In this document: in pieces, positions 12,965 through 23,300 of the stretch
Numbering within the stretch: the stretch's first letter is position 1
How the letters are laid out: every line of letters begins with the position of its first letter
Assembly: GCF_018873765.1 (NCBI RefSeq)
Contig: NC_057921.1
Location: 13,700,604-13,764,603 of the forward strand
Direction: 5' to 3'
Length of the DNA: 64,000 nucleotides
From: Telopea speciosissima
Taxonomy: Eukaryota > Streptophyta > Magnoliopsida > Proteales > Proteaceae
The notes under the pieces: model-generated
The model's database searches: none
Told to the model about the DNA's origin: nothing
The model's input: the letters and a program-made list of their open reading frames with translations, nothing else
Program-made: the position numbers and the translations under genes

Positions 12965-13387
12965 CCCTAATATCGATTAGTGTCAGGGTTTTGAAAAAAA
13001 CCCTGAGAAGAGAGATCGATAAAGGGGAGGAGTCTTCAAATAGGCTGATGAAGAGAATGGAGGCTGAGAGGACTATCAGAAGAAGATTCTCTGAGGGAAG
13101 AAGCAGCCGAACCACTTGTAGAGGCCTGATCTTCAGAAAGAAGGCAAAATCTTCAAATTGTAGACAGTCCTGCAGCTCCCATTGATCTAAAAAAATGGTG
13201 GCATACTTGGAGGTAGTTAGGGCAACAGCTAGAACATTGTGATCACCCCCTTAGTGCTGCCCTGATGTGAGAAAAAGAACCAAAAGAAGAAGAGGAGAGA
13301 AGCTTGAGAGAGAGGGAGGAAATTCGAATGAGGGGAGGGTGGTGGGTTTTGAAAAACTCGATCAGAGGTTATTTGGCTCTGATGCCA

Positions 13388-13577
13388 TGTTAACAAAACT
13401 AGAATTGAGAGAATGGCTAGAATAATCGATGTGATTATTCATCCCTCATATTTATAACTTGTATAAAATAATATAATTACATAAATAGCCCCATATAGCC
13501 GACCATATTAGCTATAGGGAAATAACAACAGAAAATACCAAAAATACCCTTATAAGATCGGGTAACACATCTCAATA
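13388..13577 (-). repeat. Copia-B 5' LTR
   Basis: 190 bp near-identical copy of 9123-9314, adjacent to the minus-strand primer-binding site at 13375-13387. Confidence 0.93.
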
Positions 13578-13582
13578 AAAAG

Positions 13583-14140
13583 TGATGAAATATCTTTTAC
13601 CACCTCTAGTTAAAATACCTTCTAACTCACACAAGTCAGAATGTACCAATTCTAAGAGTTGTGTATTCTTTTCAACTTTCTTAAAAGATTTTTTAGCAAT
13701 GTTAGACTTGATGCATATAGAACATTTTTCTTGACTAGAAGAAGTGCATTCCAATATTAAATCTAATTTAACCATATTTCTCATGCACTTATAATTAACA
13801 TGCCCAAGTCTAGAATGCCAAGTATCAAAAGTAGAAACAATATAAGCAGAAGATGGATTTCCATTAATCATATTAAACTTATACATACCATTCCATGCAT
13901 ATTCTTTCCCAACATAAATTCCCCTTTTGGACACTATGATGTTGCCTGACTCAAACAGGATATTAAATCCATGTTTGTCAAGCAAGCTTACAGAGATTAG
14001 ATTCTTCCTAATATCAGGAACATGAAGTACATCATTCAAAGTAAGCTTCTTTTCGAATGTGAAATTCAGAACCACTGTGCCTTTTCCTATGACCATAGCA
14101 GTTGAAGAATTTCCCATAAGAAGATCTTGTGTTAAACCTG
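13583..14140 (-). pseudogene. Copia-A protease/GAG-pre-integrase part
   Basis: The upstream half of copia-A pol, separated from the rest by copia-B. One frame of about 186 codons reads LLMGNSSTAMVIGKGTVVLN, LNDVLHVPDIRKNLISVSLL, then DTWHSRLGHVNYKCMRNMVK and CSICIKSNIAKKSFKKVE, which are the protease C-side, the GAG-pre-integrase motif and the first zinc-binding cysteines of integrase. It ends LVHSDLCELEGILTRGGKRYF at the copia-B border and continues in sense into 9117. The residues upstream of LLMGNSS (14140-14370 minus) do not fit copia protease and were not recognised. Confidence 0.8.
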
Positions 14141-14470
14141 CCCCAGACTGACTAGAACTTTGCTTGAAGGATATGAGCCTGAGACCAATCACCCAAGCAC
14201 AATGTGGTGTGTCACTCCTGTGGTTGAATTCAGTGGAGAACCCCCAAAGATGTCATCCATCATACTTATGACGAGATGGGTTGCAGACCCATGCAGCTGC
14301 TCAGCCCACAACCTGATGTACAGCTCCAACTCCAGGTAATCTCTCTTTGACAAATACATGGGGGTCATGCCCATTCAGATGTTTATTTTTTCTTGGGAAT
14401 GGTATTGGTGAAGTGCCCAAGTGGAAGCCTCAACCCTTATGCAAGGCCAAAGAAAATACAACAGAGGTCC

Positions 14471-14530
14471 ATTCTCTAGGCGATGCACTGGGCGATTGAC
14501 CCAAACGCCCAGTGAAATGCCCAGAGTGAC
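14471..14530 (+). repeat. Hairpin in LTR-2
   Basis: CACTGGGCG (14486-14494) pairs exactly with CGCCCAGTG (14506-14514), flanked by CTCTAGGC / GCCCAGAG outer arms. A second, looser hairpin of the same type lies at 15747-15812. Confidence 0.8.
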
Positions 14531-16302
14531 TACAACTCATATATTTGATTCCAAACAAATGGGAACAGTGCATACAGCATGTGGACACCCCCTAGAGGTA
14601 GATGGGAATTTTAGAAACCATTACCCACCTCTGGAACCTAGTGGACCCCACCTACGCAGCTGACATGGGCCAGAATGCACTTAAAAATACATTTTTGAAA
14701 GAGGGACAGCACAGCCAAACAAGCCTTAAGACCATAGGGACTATAAATAGGAGGGCCCAGCATTCTCTATTTTGTTTCTACTATTCCTACAGTAAAGAGA
14801 AGGAAACAAAGAGAAGGAAAAGGAAGAAGAAGAGAAGGAAAGAGAAGAAAGGAAGGAAGAAGGAGTAAGGGATTGGATCTGAGCTTGCATTGAACACCTT
14901 CGTAGCTTGAAGGTAATATGATCTAGCTCACAATACTGCTGTCCATTTGATGTTGCACCTGATCCTCGTGTCTATGAGTGAAGTATCTAACCAGTAGTGC
15001 TAAGAACAACACAAAGGTGCTTAGAGGAACTCTGGACCCTTCATGCATGAACATTGCATGCATGATCTAGCCATTAAACTAAGATTGCAAGCTGTTATTG
15101 TGTAGGAAATAGAAGTCAGTCTTTGAGATGAGCTGAACTATAGAGTTACACCCAGATCACGCAGTATAGGCCTGGATCCTTGCATAAATACGAGTTCCTT
15201 CATGTCTGAGCTTAAGACCAAGCCTGTTGTAGGTAAACATAAGTGATCCATGCCTTGCATGCAGTCAAATTCGAATCCAAAGCCTGGGCATAGCCATGAC
15301 AGACCATTCTCTGTGATGTCAGAACCCAACCTAGCTCCCAAATTGATAACCAGACCTTGGATCCCTTAAACCCAGTCCATTTAGCTTAATTTTCCCCCTA
15401 AGGACATCCATGATTGAGATCTTGGCCAAACCAGCAGCCAAATCCAAGTTTTGGAGCCAAAATTAGTGTTTAACAGGCACTGGCCAATTTGGAGCCCAAA
15501 TCTATTTCCAGCCTTTTGGACCTTCACCAACAGGCCTAGAACAATTTGGAGAGAATGAAAATAACCTAGAAACCTTACCCCATTAGTCCTTGCTGTCATC
15601 CACACCTTGGATGCTCAAGTGGGCCCCAGAGCCAGGAACCCACATACAGACTAGCCCAACATAGGCTGGGAACCTTAGTACTATTTTATGGGATTGAAAG
15701 AGCCATGCATAGGCAAACCTTGCTGTAAAAATACATAAAAGATGAACTCTGCATCTCTGGATGATGCACCGGGAGTTTGACCCGAAAGCCCAGTGCAAGA
15801 CCTAGAGAATTGTAAATGATACTCATGTGTTCGAAGCTAAGTCCAACTAAACCTAGACCAACCCTAGGACATTAACATACTTTTAAACTTTGTTTAACAT
15901 ACTTTAATGATCCGGTTAACTTAGGCTTTAACCCCAAGCTCGAGGTACAGTGTCAAATACCGGCTGAGACCGAGCTGACTGCAGAGCAAGCGGGACTAGT
16001 ACAAGGTGATTGGAATTACACCGTGTGTGTAAATGTAACATGACTAATGAGTCATGACAATTACAACAACATTATTTACTGTGTTCAATTACTTTAATTG
16101 TTTTATGATCTATCTAAATGTTGAATTCTCATCTGATGAATATTGGGAATGGATAATGATGATTGTATGTGAAACTGCTAGATTAGATGTCGTAGCTAGC
16201 TTGGAAATGAGACCTGTGGTAGCCCATAGATTGGGATGCGGTTGACACCACCTGACTCATACTATGCCATATAGAATGCATAGGGCTAGAGTATCATCAC
16301 CA

Positions 16303-16341
16303 GTGCTACAAACCCTTGTCAACAGGGGTTAAGGTGTTGGA
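16303..16341 (+). other. Conserved LTR stem-loop block, LTR-2 copy
   Basis: GTGCTACAAACCCTTG, then CAACA (16320-16324) and TGTTG with about 10 nt between. One base pair of the outer stem is lost relative to the copies at 56106 and 60462. Confidence 0.75.
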
Positions 16342-16799
16342 TGTCTATGGGAGTACCTATAGAAAAGACAAAAAGGAATACAATTGTGTTACACCAAAAA
16401 GGTGATTTTGTGGCTGAATGCCAGAGAAAGAAAATGTTATACCGGAATGGTGATGGGTGACTACACAAACTAATCCCAAAGGGCTGGTCGGGTTGACCTT
16501 GGTGATTGATGCGAGAGCTGACTGGTCCTCTCCGACAACTCAATGGGTTTATTGCGGGAAGGGATTAGAAGCCTGCACCAGGGATACATGTATTGGGGAT
16601 TGTAGTAGCACTTTTACCTGCCTTAGTTGTGATGTTAGGTGCCTAATTAATAAAATGGACTGCATTGCATATAGGACTCATTTGGTTGTGCTTGCATGTG
16701 CATACATGGTTATATTTCATTCACGAGCTCGGGAGACAGAGCCTTGCACACGTAGGGCTTCCCTGAGACGATCTCGGTGATGCTAACCTCACATTACTT

Positions 16800-18900
16800 G
16801 TCGACCTCAAAATTCAAAAAATTAACTGAACTGCAAGTAGCGGCCCCCATGATCGCCAAAGCTGGTTGCTTATAGTAAGTCCCTGAGGACAAGGCCTTTC
16901 TGCCTTCCTCCTCCTTGAGGAACAACTCATAGCTGGTTGCCTGGGCCACCAGCTAGCCGAGGTCTGGTAATTGACCGGCAAAACGCTTTTGCAACTCAAA
17001 GGAAAGCCCGCCTAGAGCCATCTTAGCATATTTTGGCTCCTGCAAAACAATCGGGCACTTGTATCGCACCGACTTGAACCTATTAACAAACTTAACGACT
17101 GACTCATCAGGCAGTTGGCATATGCATGCTAGATCCGCTATGGAGACGAAGGGGTCAATCCGATAAAACTGAGCATGAAACTGGTTCTCCATCTCACACC
17201 AAGTTTGAATCAAGTCAGCTGGTAGGTTAATGTACCAAGTAAACGCTGAACTAGTTAGGAAATTTGAGAACAGCCTAAGTTTCATGACTTTGTTAGCCCC
17301 TAAACTTTCACACTGCCCAACAAACCTCGCTATGTACTCGACAGTAGACGTATTGTTTTCCCCTGAGAACTTAGCAAACTGTGAAATTTTTTAAGTATAC
17401 CCAAGATCCAACTGATCATAATGCTCTGGATAAGGCTTTCTATACATCGAGTGGGTAATAGGCCGAAACAAGGGATTAATTTTCTCTTGGATCAATCGAA
17501 TCAAATCCTCCTGGTTAACAAGTACCTGATTGGCCTGCTTCGCAACCACTAGCTGCCTCGGTCGGACCTCTGCCTACCCCTCGTTGGGAGGCGGTGGAAA
17601 ATGACCAGCATACGGCCATTCTGGCTCTGGCATATTCATCCTGGGCACCGCCGGCCTTTGATAAAAACTCGTACTCGCGTGCCCAATGCACTCTCCTGCT
17701 CCGATCTAGAGTCCTGCTGTTGGACCAATCGTGGTGACGGGCGCGGCTGGGTTCCCTATCTGTAATGCCGGAGCAGTAGCTCCATTCTGAGGGAGCAAGG
17801 TTCTAACCGTTGTGTCGCTTGGTCGTGTCGGCTGGCTGGACGAACTACCTGCCTGACTGAAAACACCGGGGTAGACTCCCTAAGCCGTTGGCATACCGGC
17901 TCCTGTCTCAATCGAGCTGCCAATTTGAACGGCCGGGTCTGATCGATACAGAGTTAGGTAAATGAGGCAGTCACTATTGGGCTAGAAACATCGTAACCAA
18001 CTCTTCGAAACGGGCCTGGGTGCCATTATAAGCCTGGGCCATGGAAGCCACGATAGCTTTCATGTCCTCTATCCCCGATTGCAGGCACCCTTGTGTTTCA
18101 ACGATCGTGCGAGCCTGCCCCTGCAACAGTGTAGCCACGAAAGGGGGTACAATAGCATCCAACTGTTGTTCACCTTGCGCAACTAACTGATCAGCATTTC
18201 CACCATCAGACTCATCAGTACTGCTATCCTTGTTACGTTGACTCGCTCTAGTCTCAACCACCATCGCTATCGAGTGTCCCATCAGGCGTGCCAAAAATGT
18301 TATGCTAAATATCTTTCAACTAGCGTAGTGTGGCTGGAATGGAGCAAGACACCCTGCTCAGTCGCGGCGGTCTAGGGTTCTACTCGTGCCCCGATATTCT
18401 GAGGACTTCTCAAGGATAACAAACAGATAAATGGCCCTGACAGTGGACTAGAATTGCACTTTGGATTACTTGTCGTGAACGATCTACAGTGCAAATCAAA
18501 AGGGTTCATAAAGCAAAACAAGTAAACCTTAAGTTCACACCATCATGAAAGGAAAGGAAAACAATACAAGGAAAGTAAAGATAAGTAAAAATGCAAGTTT
18601 GTTATGTGTTTGATTGATGCCCTTTTCATTGCTCCTGCTTATTTATATAGTAAATATAACCGTAAGAGACGATTTCCTTGATTATCGGTCATAACCACGC
18701 CATGTTCAGGCAACCACACCTTCCCCAGTCCAAACTGCAAAGAAACTGCCAACAATGATAACTACCCACCGCTTTGGCCAACACCTTGCTTGGCCGAGCT
18801 GCCCTGTGGCCAAGAGCCCCTCCCTGACCGAGAAAGTGTAGAGCGAAATCTGGGTGCAAACAGTAGCCTCTCTTGAGACATGAGTGGGAGGAGTACAGAT
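16800..18900 (-). mobile_element. Tat-type Ty3/gypsy element, 5' end
   Basis: Minus-strand element: LTR from about 18299 upward, a leader TTTTTGGCACGCC directly behind the LTR end (18286-18298), as in Tat/Retand-Ogre-type gypsy elements, then gag. The LTR's inner end reads, in plus orientation, TGTTATGCTAAATATC. A TATA-like TATATAAATA (18643-18655, minus) and transcription-start region lie inside. The outer LTR border was not found. Gag is cut off near 16800, where LTR-2 sequence begins. Pol is absent. Confidence 0.65.
16816..18264 (-). pseudogene. Gypsy gag (Retrotrans_gag), truncated and frameshifted
   Basis: On the minus strand the frame opens with MVVETRASQRNKDSSTDESD (18264 down) and runs to a stop near 17974. 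It encodes a Gln/Glu-rich N-terminal region with a likely coiled coil (QGCLQSGIEDMKAIVASMAQ). After a degraded stretch rich in Pro and Gly codons (17400-17950), the capsid-like Retrotrans_gag domain appears: KLRLFSNFLTSSAFTWYINL (17283 down), MENQFHAQFYR, SIADLACICQLPDESVVKFV, then LSFELQKRFAGQLPDLG. A stop interrupts, after which LVAQATSYELFLKEEEGRKA continues to about 16830. This is the usual order of Tat-lineage gag. The product would form virus-like particles of the retrotransposon; here it is not translatable as one frame. Confidence 0.8.
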
Positions 18901-20190
18901 AGAGAGACGGAAGAGAAATTTGTGAAAGAGGAGAGAGAGAGGTCATGAAAAATGAAAAAATACATGAAAGTGAATAAAAAGTCAAAATTTTCAATCGAAA
19001 TTTGGCCATTGGATCTAGATAACACGTTTATCCCTTACAATTCCTGCCCATCCATCTACAATTCCTCTCATAGGAGGTAAAAATGACCAGCCTACCTCCT
19101 ATCCAAAAACACTGCCCAGGTGGGGTCCACCTCCACTATTATAAGAAGGCCTTGGAAAAATGAACCGACCGGAAAATTGGAGGAGATAATTTTTCGGCTC
19201 AGCAACAGCAAATGTTTGAAATGATCGAGTCCAATATTTGACTAGCACTCCCCATCCGCCCTGTCGCCATCATTCAGGAGCCTGCTCGCATCGCCATATC
19301 TCAAATCCCAATCACACACTCCAAGACCCACATGAAAGATAAATCCACAACTTAAAATAGTTGTAAAAGGAGAAAAAGGATTGAAGCTTGGAAAAAGACA
19401 AAGAAAAAATCTAAAAAGGACATTAAGTGAATTCCAGACTGGCATCCAGAGAGCTGGAGATTAGGATTGGACAAAAAGGAAAAGTTGGACATTTGATTGG
19501 TTTAACTTGTTTACCAAGTCACCCATTTTTCCTGTCAAAGTCTGACCACTCAAAAAAGATATTGGTACAGTTTTACGGTTTTACCAACAAAAAAACAAAG
19601 ACGGCTACAGCCAATTCAGATTTATGTAGGGCGACCGGTTTATTCCCACCACAAGCTGGTTCATGTACATCTACTACCAAAGATGAGGATAAGGCCTTCT
19701 GACCATTAAAAAGATCAAATCAACTGGAAAGTTTATACCACAATGCTCAGCAAATTGTAATTTTAACATGAGTCGCGATACAAGAAAGGATAAACTTGTG
19801 GCAAAGATTTAAGATTTCATTTCCAGACGAAGGTGTCTCAATATTTGAAGTGTAGCATCTGACAACCTTTTGCCTTCCATAGTCGCACTTCAAAAAGAGA
19901 TCGAAAACATGACCGGGTCTTATCAAGGGAAAAAACAAACATGACAGAGTAAATGTATGGGTCATATTAATGGGCATATTTCATCACTTATATGGCGAGG
20001 CCAACTGATACTAGGTGGTTCACACCATTATCAGACGGCAAACATGCCACAGAAACAACAATAGTTCCCATTCCTACTTAAAAGCAAAAGGTAATAATTT
20101 ATGTATAGCAGCAGTATTGCCAAATAACAAACTAGAAACAAATTCCATTGATCTATAATCCAGATTCCCGCACCAATCGCATGCTAGTTT
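18901..20190. other. No gene recognised; probable 3' flank of the RCD1-like gene
   Basis: AT-rich, with a purine-rich stretch at 18900-18980 that may be the rest of the gypsy LTR. One 91-codon plus-strand frame (19427-19702) has no recognised domain. 19750-20250 is probably 3' untranslated sequence of the minus-strand gene. Confidence 0.4.
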
Positions 20191-20250
20191 GTCATTCACA
20201 TCATGTCGACACATTTCAAATGTTGCTGCAGCAGCAAATTTAGGACACAC

Positions 20251-20304
20251 TTAAGCTTCTTCAACTTGGTTTTGTGCTTCTGAATCCTCCTGCTTTGAAG
20301 CCAA
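20251..20304 (-). CDS. Candidate last coding exon of the RCD1-like gene
   Basis: Minus-strand TTGTAG acceptor (20305-20306) followed in phase 0 by 17 codons and TAA (20253-20251). Short polar tails of this kind end RCD1-type proteins. The 5.6 kb intron before it is long but holds recognisable repeat insertions. Confidence 0.5.
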   Translation of the reverse strand: MASKQEDSEAQNQVEEA

Positions 20305-23300
20305 CTACAAATACAATCAACGAGAGGAGTTACTGGAACAGAAGGTCCAGGAACACAAATAAGTGACATGTAAAGCACAGAGAAATGGGTTATATAATAG
20401 GTCCTTATAAACTGCAGCACCATAAACAAGAACAATAATTCAAACACTGAGAAGAGTTTAGGCAAAAGCACCAAAGTATGAAGCAGATTCAATGATAGAA
20501 TGACTAATTGGAAACATGGTCATGAACAGATGCCTTGTACATTTCCTAAACCTGTGTAGAAAGCTTTCTTCAAACAAACTTAACAACCCACCACATCGCA
20601 CAACTGGTCAATCTTGAATCTTGATCATGATTCACACAGCTTGGAAAAAGATCATAAATACAGCCAACCACATTTAGCTGGGATAATGCTTTGTTGAGTT
20701 GAGTGAAGAGGGGGATCACAACAAACAACCAAAGATGTTTATGCAAGAATGATTAGTTGAACCAAGAAAACCCAACTGTACTCTTCATAGAGAATATTAC
20801 ATTAACTATTTCTGCAAGAGCCCAAAGACGGAATTTTATAGCAAATCTAATGCAGTTAAGGATGTCCAATGGGGTTAATTGGTATTCCAGACCTAATTTC
20901 TTATCTTCTCTACTGGTCTTTCTCCTCTTATCTTCTCTTTTTCTCCGTTGATAACAAAAGGTTAGTTTCTGCAATTCTCTTCTCACATTCATATCAATTT
21001 GTTCATAGAATAAAATCCTTTTTTTATGGTTTCTTAAATTCCTACTCCAACTAGGAATTTTAAGAAACTTTAATTCTAACTATTGGATTTCAATTCTGCT
21101 ACCATACTTAACAATTTGTTTGTTCTGATCCTTCTTACAGATTTACTATTTGTCTACAAGAAGTCTGAATTCAGTTTTAATTAATTTTTCTAGTTCTGTT
21201 TTACAAGTTTGATCTCAGAATTCCTACTATCATCAGGCTTCTAATTTGGTACCAAAATCATCTCTAATCTGGTTTTGTCTGAAACCTTCTATTGATTCTC
21301 AGATTTGGGAATTCCTTCTTCAAGTAGGAGCCTTCAAATCACAAGAATCTGACAATTGAATCAAGCCTGATTTCTGTTATTATATATTCTCCCATCCAAT
21401 TAGAGCCTTTGACTAGAACTTTGTCTGAATCATTCTGTCATTAAAATTCCTTCAAAATCTGGTTCTATTCTTTAGGTGCAATCATTTTGCAAGCTTGATC
21501 CCCAATGGATCTCAATGGTTCGAGATTAGCACTGCATTACAATCTTTTCGGAAACAACCACTACATTCAGAGATATTAGACATGAAACAGTAGAAAACTT
21601 TGACAGTAAAACCCAAGATGACTATTAACCCTTCTTACAGTGGAAATAAATAGCCATCTTATAGGGATGGAAAATGTAAAAATAAGAGAATAGATGATCC
21701 TTTGGAGAAGAAAACCTTGTTACATCAGCTTTCACCATACACACACACACACAGTCTATTGGTTTGCTAATTTATTGCCTTTCTGACCTTGATATTGGTT
21801 CTTTCTTTTTCTGGGTGGTACAAGTATAATTTTATTGATTTAAAATGAATCAAAGAACAAGGTAAAATATAACAGCAACAACAAAGGGATACAAACAAAA
21901 GCCCATAGCTAGAAATGACAGCAAAACCCAATAAATCCCCAGAAAATAAAGAAGGTGGCTTCTGCAAATCAAAAAGCAGGCCTAACAATCCCTTTGTTTG
22001 CTAGCTCATCCGCCTACTCATTAGCACTTCTTGGATCCCATTGAAAACAAATCAACAATTAAGAGGGGTTAGGGATCTATTGATCTGATCAGTTGTGAGC
22101 AGAGCCACAGTTCTCTCAAATTATGCATCCCTCAAAAAGCATATTGACCTTATTACCCGCAATAATAATTTCATGAATACCATAACAGAACAGCATATCA
22201 AACCCCCAACCTCAACCCCACATCCAAAAAAAAAAAATACTACACTGGAATTGTTTAAACTGCTAATAAGAACACCAATTCTTGAAGGACCCAGGTTACC
22301 TAAAGTACAACTATACACATTCACTTTATATATACCCTTCGGAGAAGGCTCCCATCCATTCACCATTCTACTCATCCTGATATTGGTATTCATTTAGTTA
22401 TCAACTTCATTTCATTTCATGAAATTTCAACAACTTCGTTTTGGTCATCTAATAAAAAATTGTATGTTTTATTTATTTATTTTTATTTGGGGGGTGGGGG
22501 TGTCTTCCATTTCATATCAGAAAAGTGAAACTACAGCTATATTTCAGGGTTTAGAATTTAAAACATCTTTTTTTTTAGCCAAAGTTAGAATTTTGGCTGA
22601 AATGGAAAACCACCAGATTAAGCTATAATGGACCATGGACTTTGGGATTGGGTTGCAAAGGATTAAATTTAGTGAACAGGTTCACCACAAGATCCCATGC
22701 TCACACATCTTCTGGCAAAATGGAGTTTTCCAACCGGCAAAATAGAGCTTTGAGACATCCAGAACTACAGGAGAGTGCACAATAGTAGCAGTCCCATAAG
22801 CACGTATGGAAATATATGGTAATGCATATGGTGAACCATGAGTCTGCCATTCAATGCATGGTCTATCCAGACCACCCAGTCTCTACAGAACAGTTAGAAC
22901 CACCACATCATTTTGCCATGTGGAAGAACCGAGGCCAATAGCGGACACAAGCTTGTCTGCACTGACCGTGTAATTGATCTTGAAAAAAAAAAACCGTTGT
23001 AACATATCTTGATGCAGTTATACACACGGTTAATTAGGGATTTTTCCTTTTTTTTTTTTGGAGTTATTTTTGTCAATTTGTATTCCTTATTTTATTCTTG
23101 TTTAGCCGTAATAGGAGTCCAAGTTAGTTTGCTCTATCTTCAGTTTACATTTAAATTAGGAAAAGGACTTCTTGGACTATGGAAACATTAGATTTGGATG
23201 CATGTAACCAACGAATCTATGTGTTGTAGCCGTAATAGGAGTCCAAGTTAGTTTGCTCTATCTTCAGTTTACATTTAGATTTGGACTAGGATTTCTTGGA

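Larger units (their letters stand above)
9123..13577 (-). mobile_element. Copia element B with both LTRs, inserted in copia-A
   Basis: A 4455 bp element with 192 and 190 bp LTRs (9123-9314, 13388-13577), both starting TGTTAACAAAACTAGAAT. The left ends CAACA; the right ends CAATA, one change. AAAAG at 9118-9122 and 13578-13582 is a 5 bp target duplication. On the minus strand a primer-binding site TGGCATCAGAGCC follows the 5' LTR (13387 down), and a polypurine tract GAGGGGGAG precedes the 3' LTR (9315-9323). Short LTRs and the protein motifs suit the Ale/Retrofit-like lineages. The LTRs differ at only about ten sites, so insertion is fairly young by comparison with copia-A. Sequence between the 5' LTR and the zinc knuckle (about 420 bp) is too short for a full gag, so gag is partly deleted. 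Confidence 0.93.
5040..14196 (-). mobile_element. Copia element A, old, split by copia-B
   Basis: Minus-strand Ty1/copia element in two parts: 5040-9122 and 13583 to about 14196. Order on the minus strand: GAG-pre-integrase region, integrase, reverse transcriptase, RNase H, 3' LTR. The 3' LTR probably starts, in plus coordinates, with TGTTATCATATACAGGGG at 5040 and runs to about 6175. It holds a TATA box (near 5789) and the TCCCACATCGG motif (about 6144-6167) common in Tork/TNT1-type copia LTRs. The gag and 5' LTR are missing; beyond about 14196 the sequence changes. ATCAT just left of 5040 is a candidate target duplication. 6176-6800 holds the untranslated 3' region only. Confidence 0.7.
14400..16730 (+). 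mobile_element. LTR-2: LTR fragment of the LTR-3 family
   Basis: Aligns by eye with about 55240-56560 of the solo LTR at 53164, including a hairpin block (15747-15812 against 55559-55620), the segment GCTTGGAAATGAGACCT (16200), the stem-loop block (16303-16341) and TATATTTCATTCACGAGCTCGG (near 16706). It has a TATAAATA at 14742-14749, a purine-rich leader (14795-14868) and a donor-like TTGAAG|GTAATATG (GT at 14913). Neither end is preserved: the right side stops at the Tat-type gag remnant, the left at copia-A. 15900-16060 is the segment matching 55740-55860. No protein is encoded. Confidence 0.7.

Noticed and set aside
14189..14374. 61-codon minus frame next to the copia-A remnant
   Set aside because: It does not resemble copia gag or protease and could not be assigned; only its position suggests a link.
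19427..19702. 91-codon plus-strand frame
   Set aside because: No domain, no start context and no neighbouring gene; probably chance.
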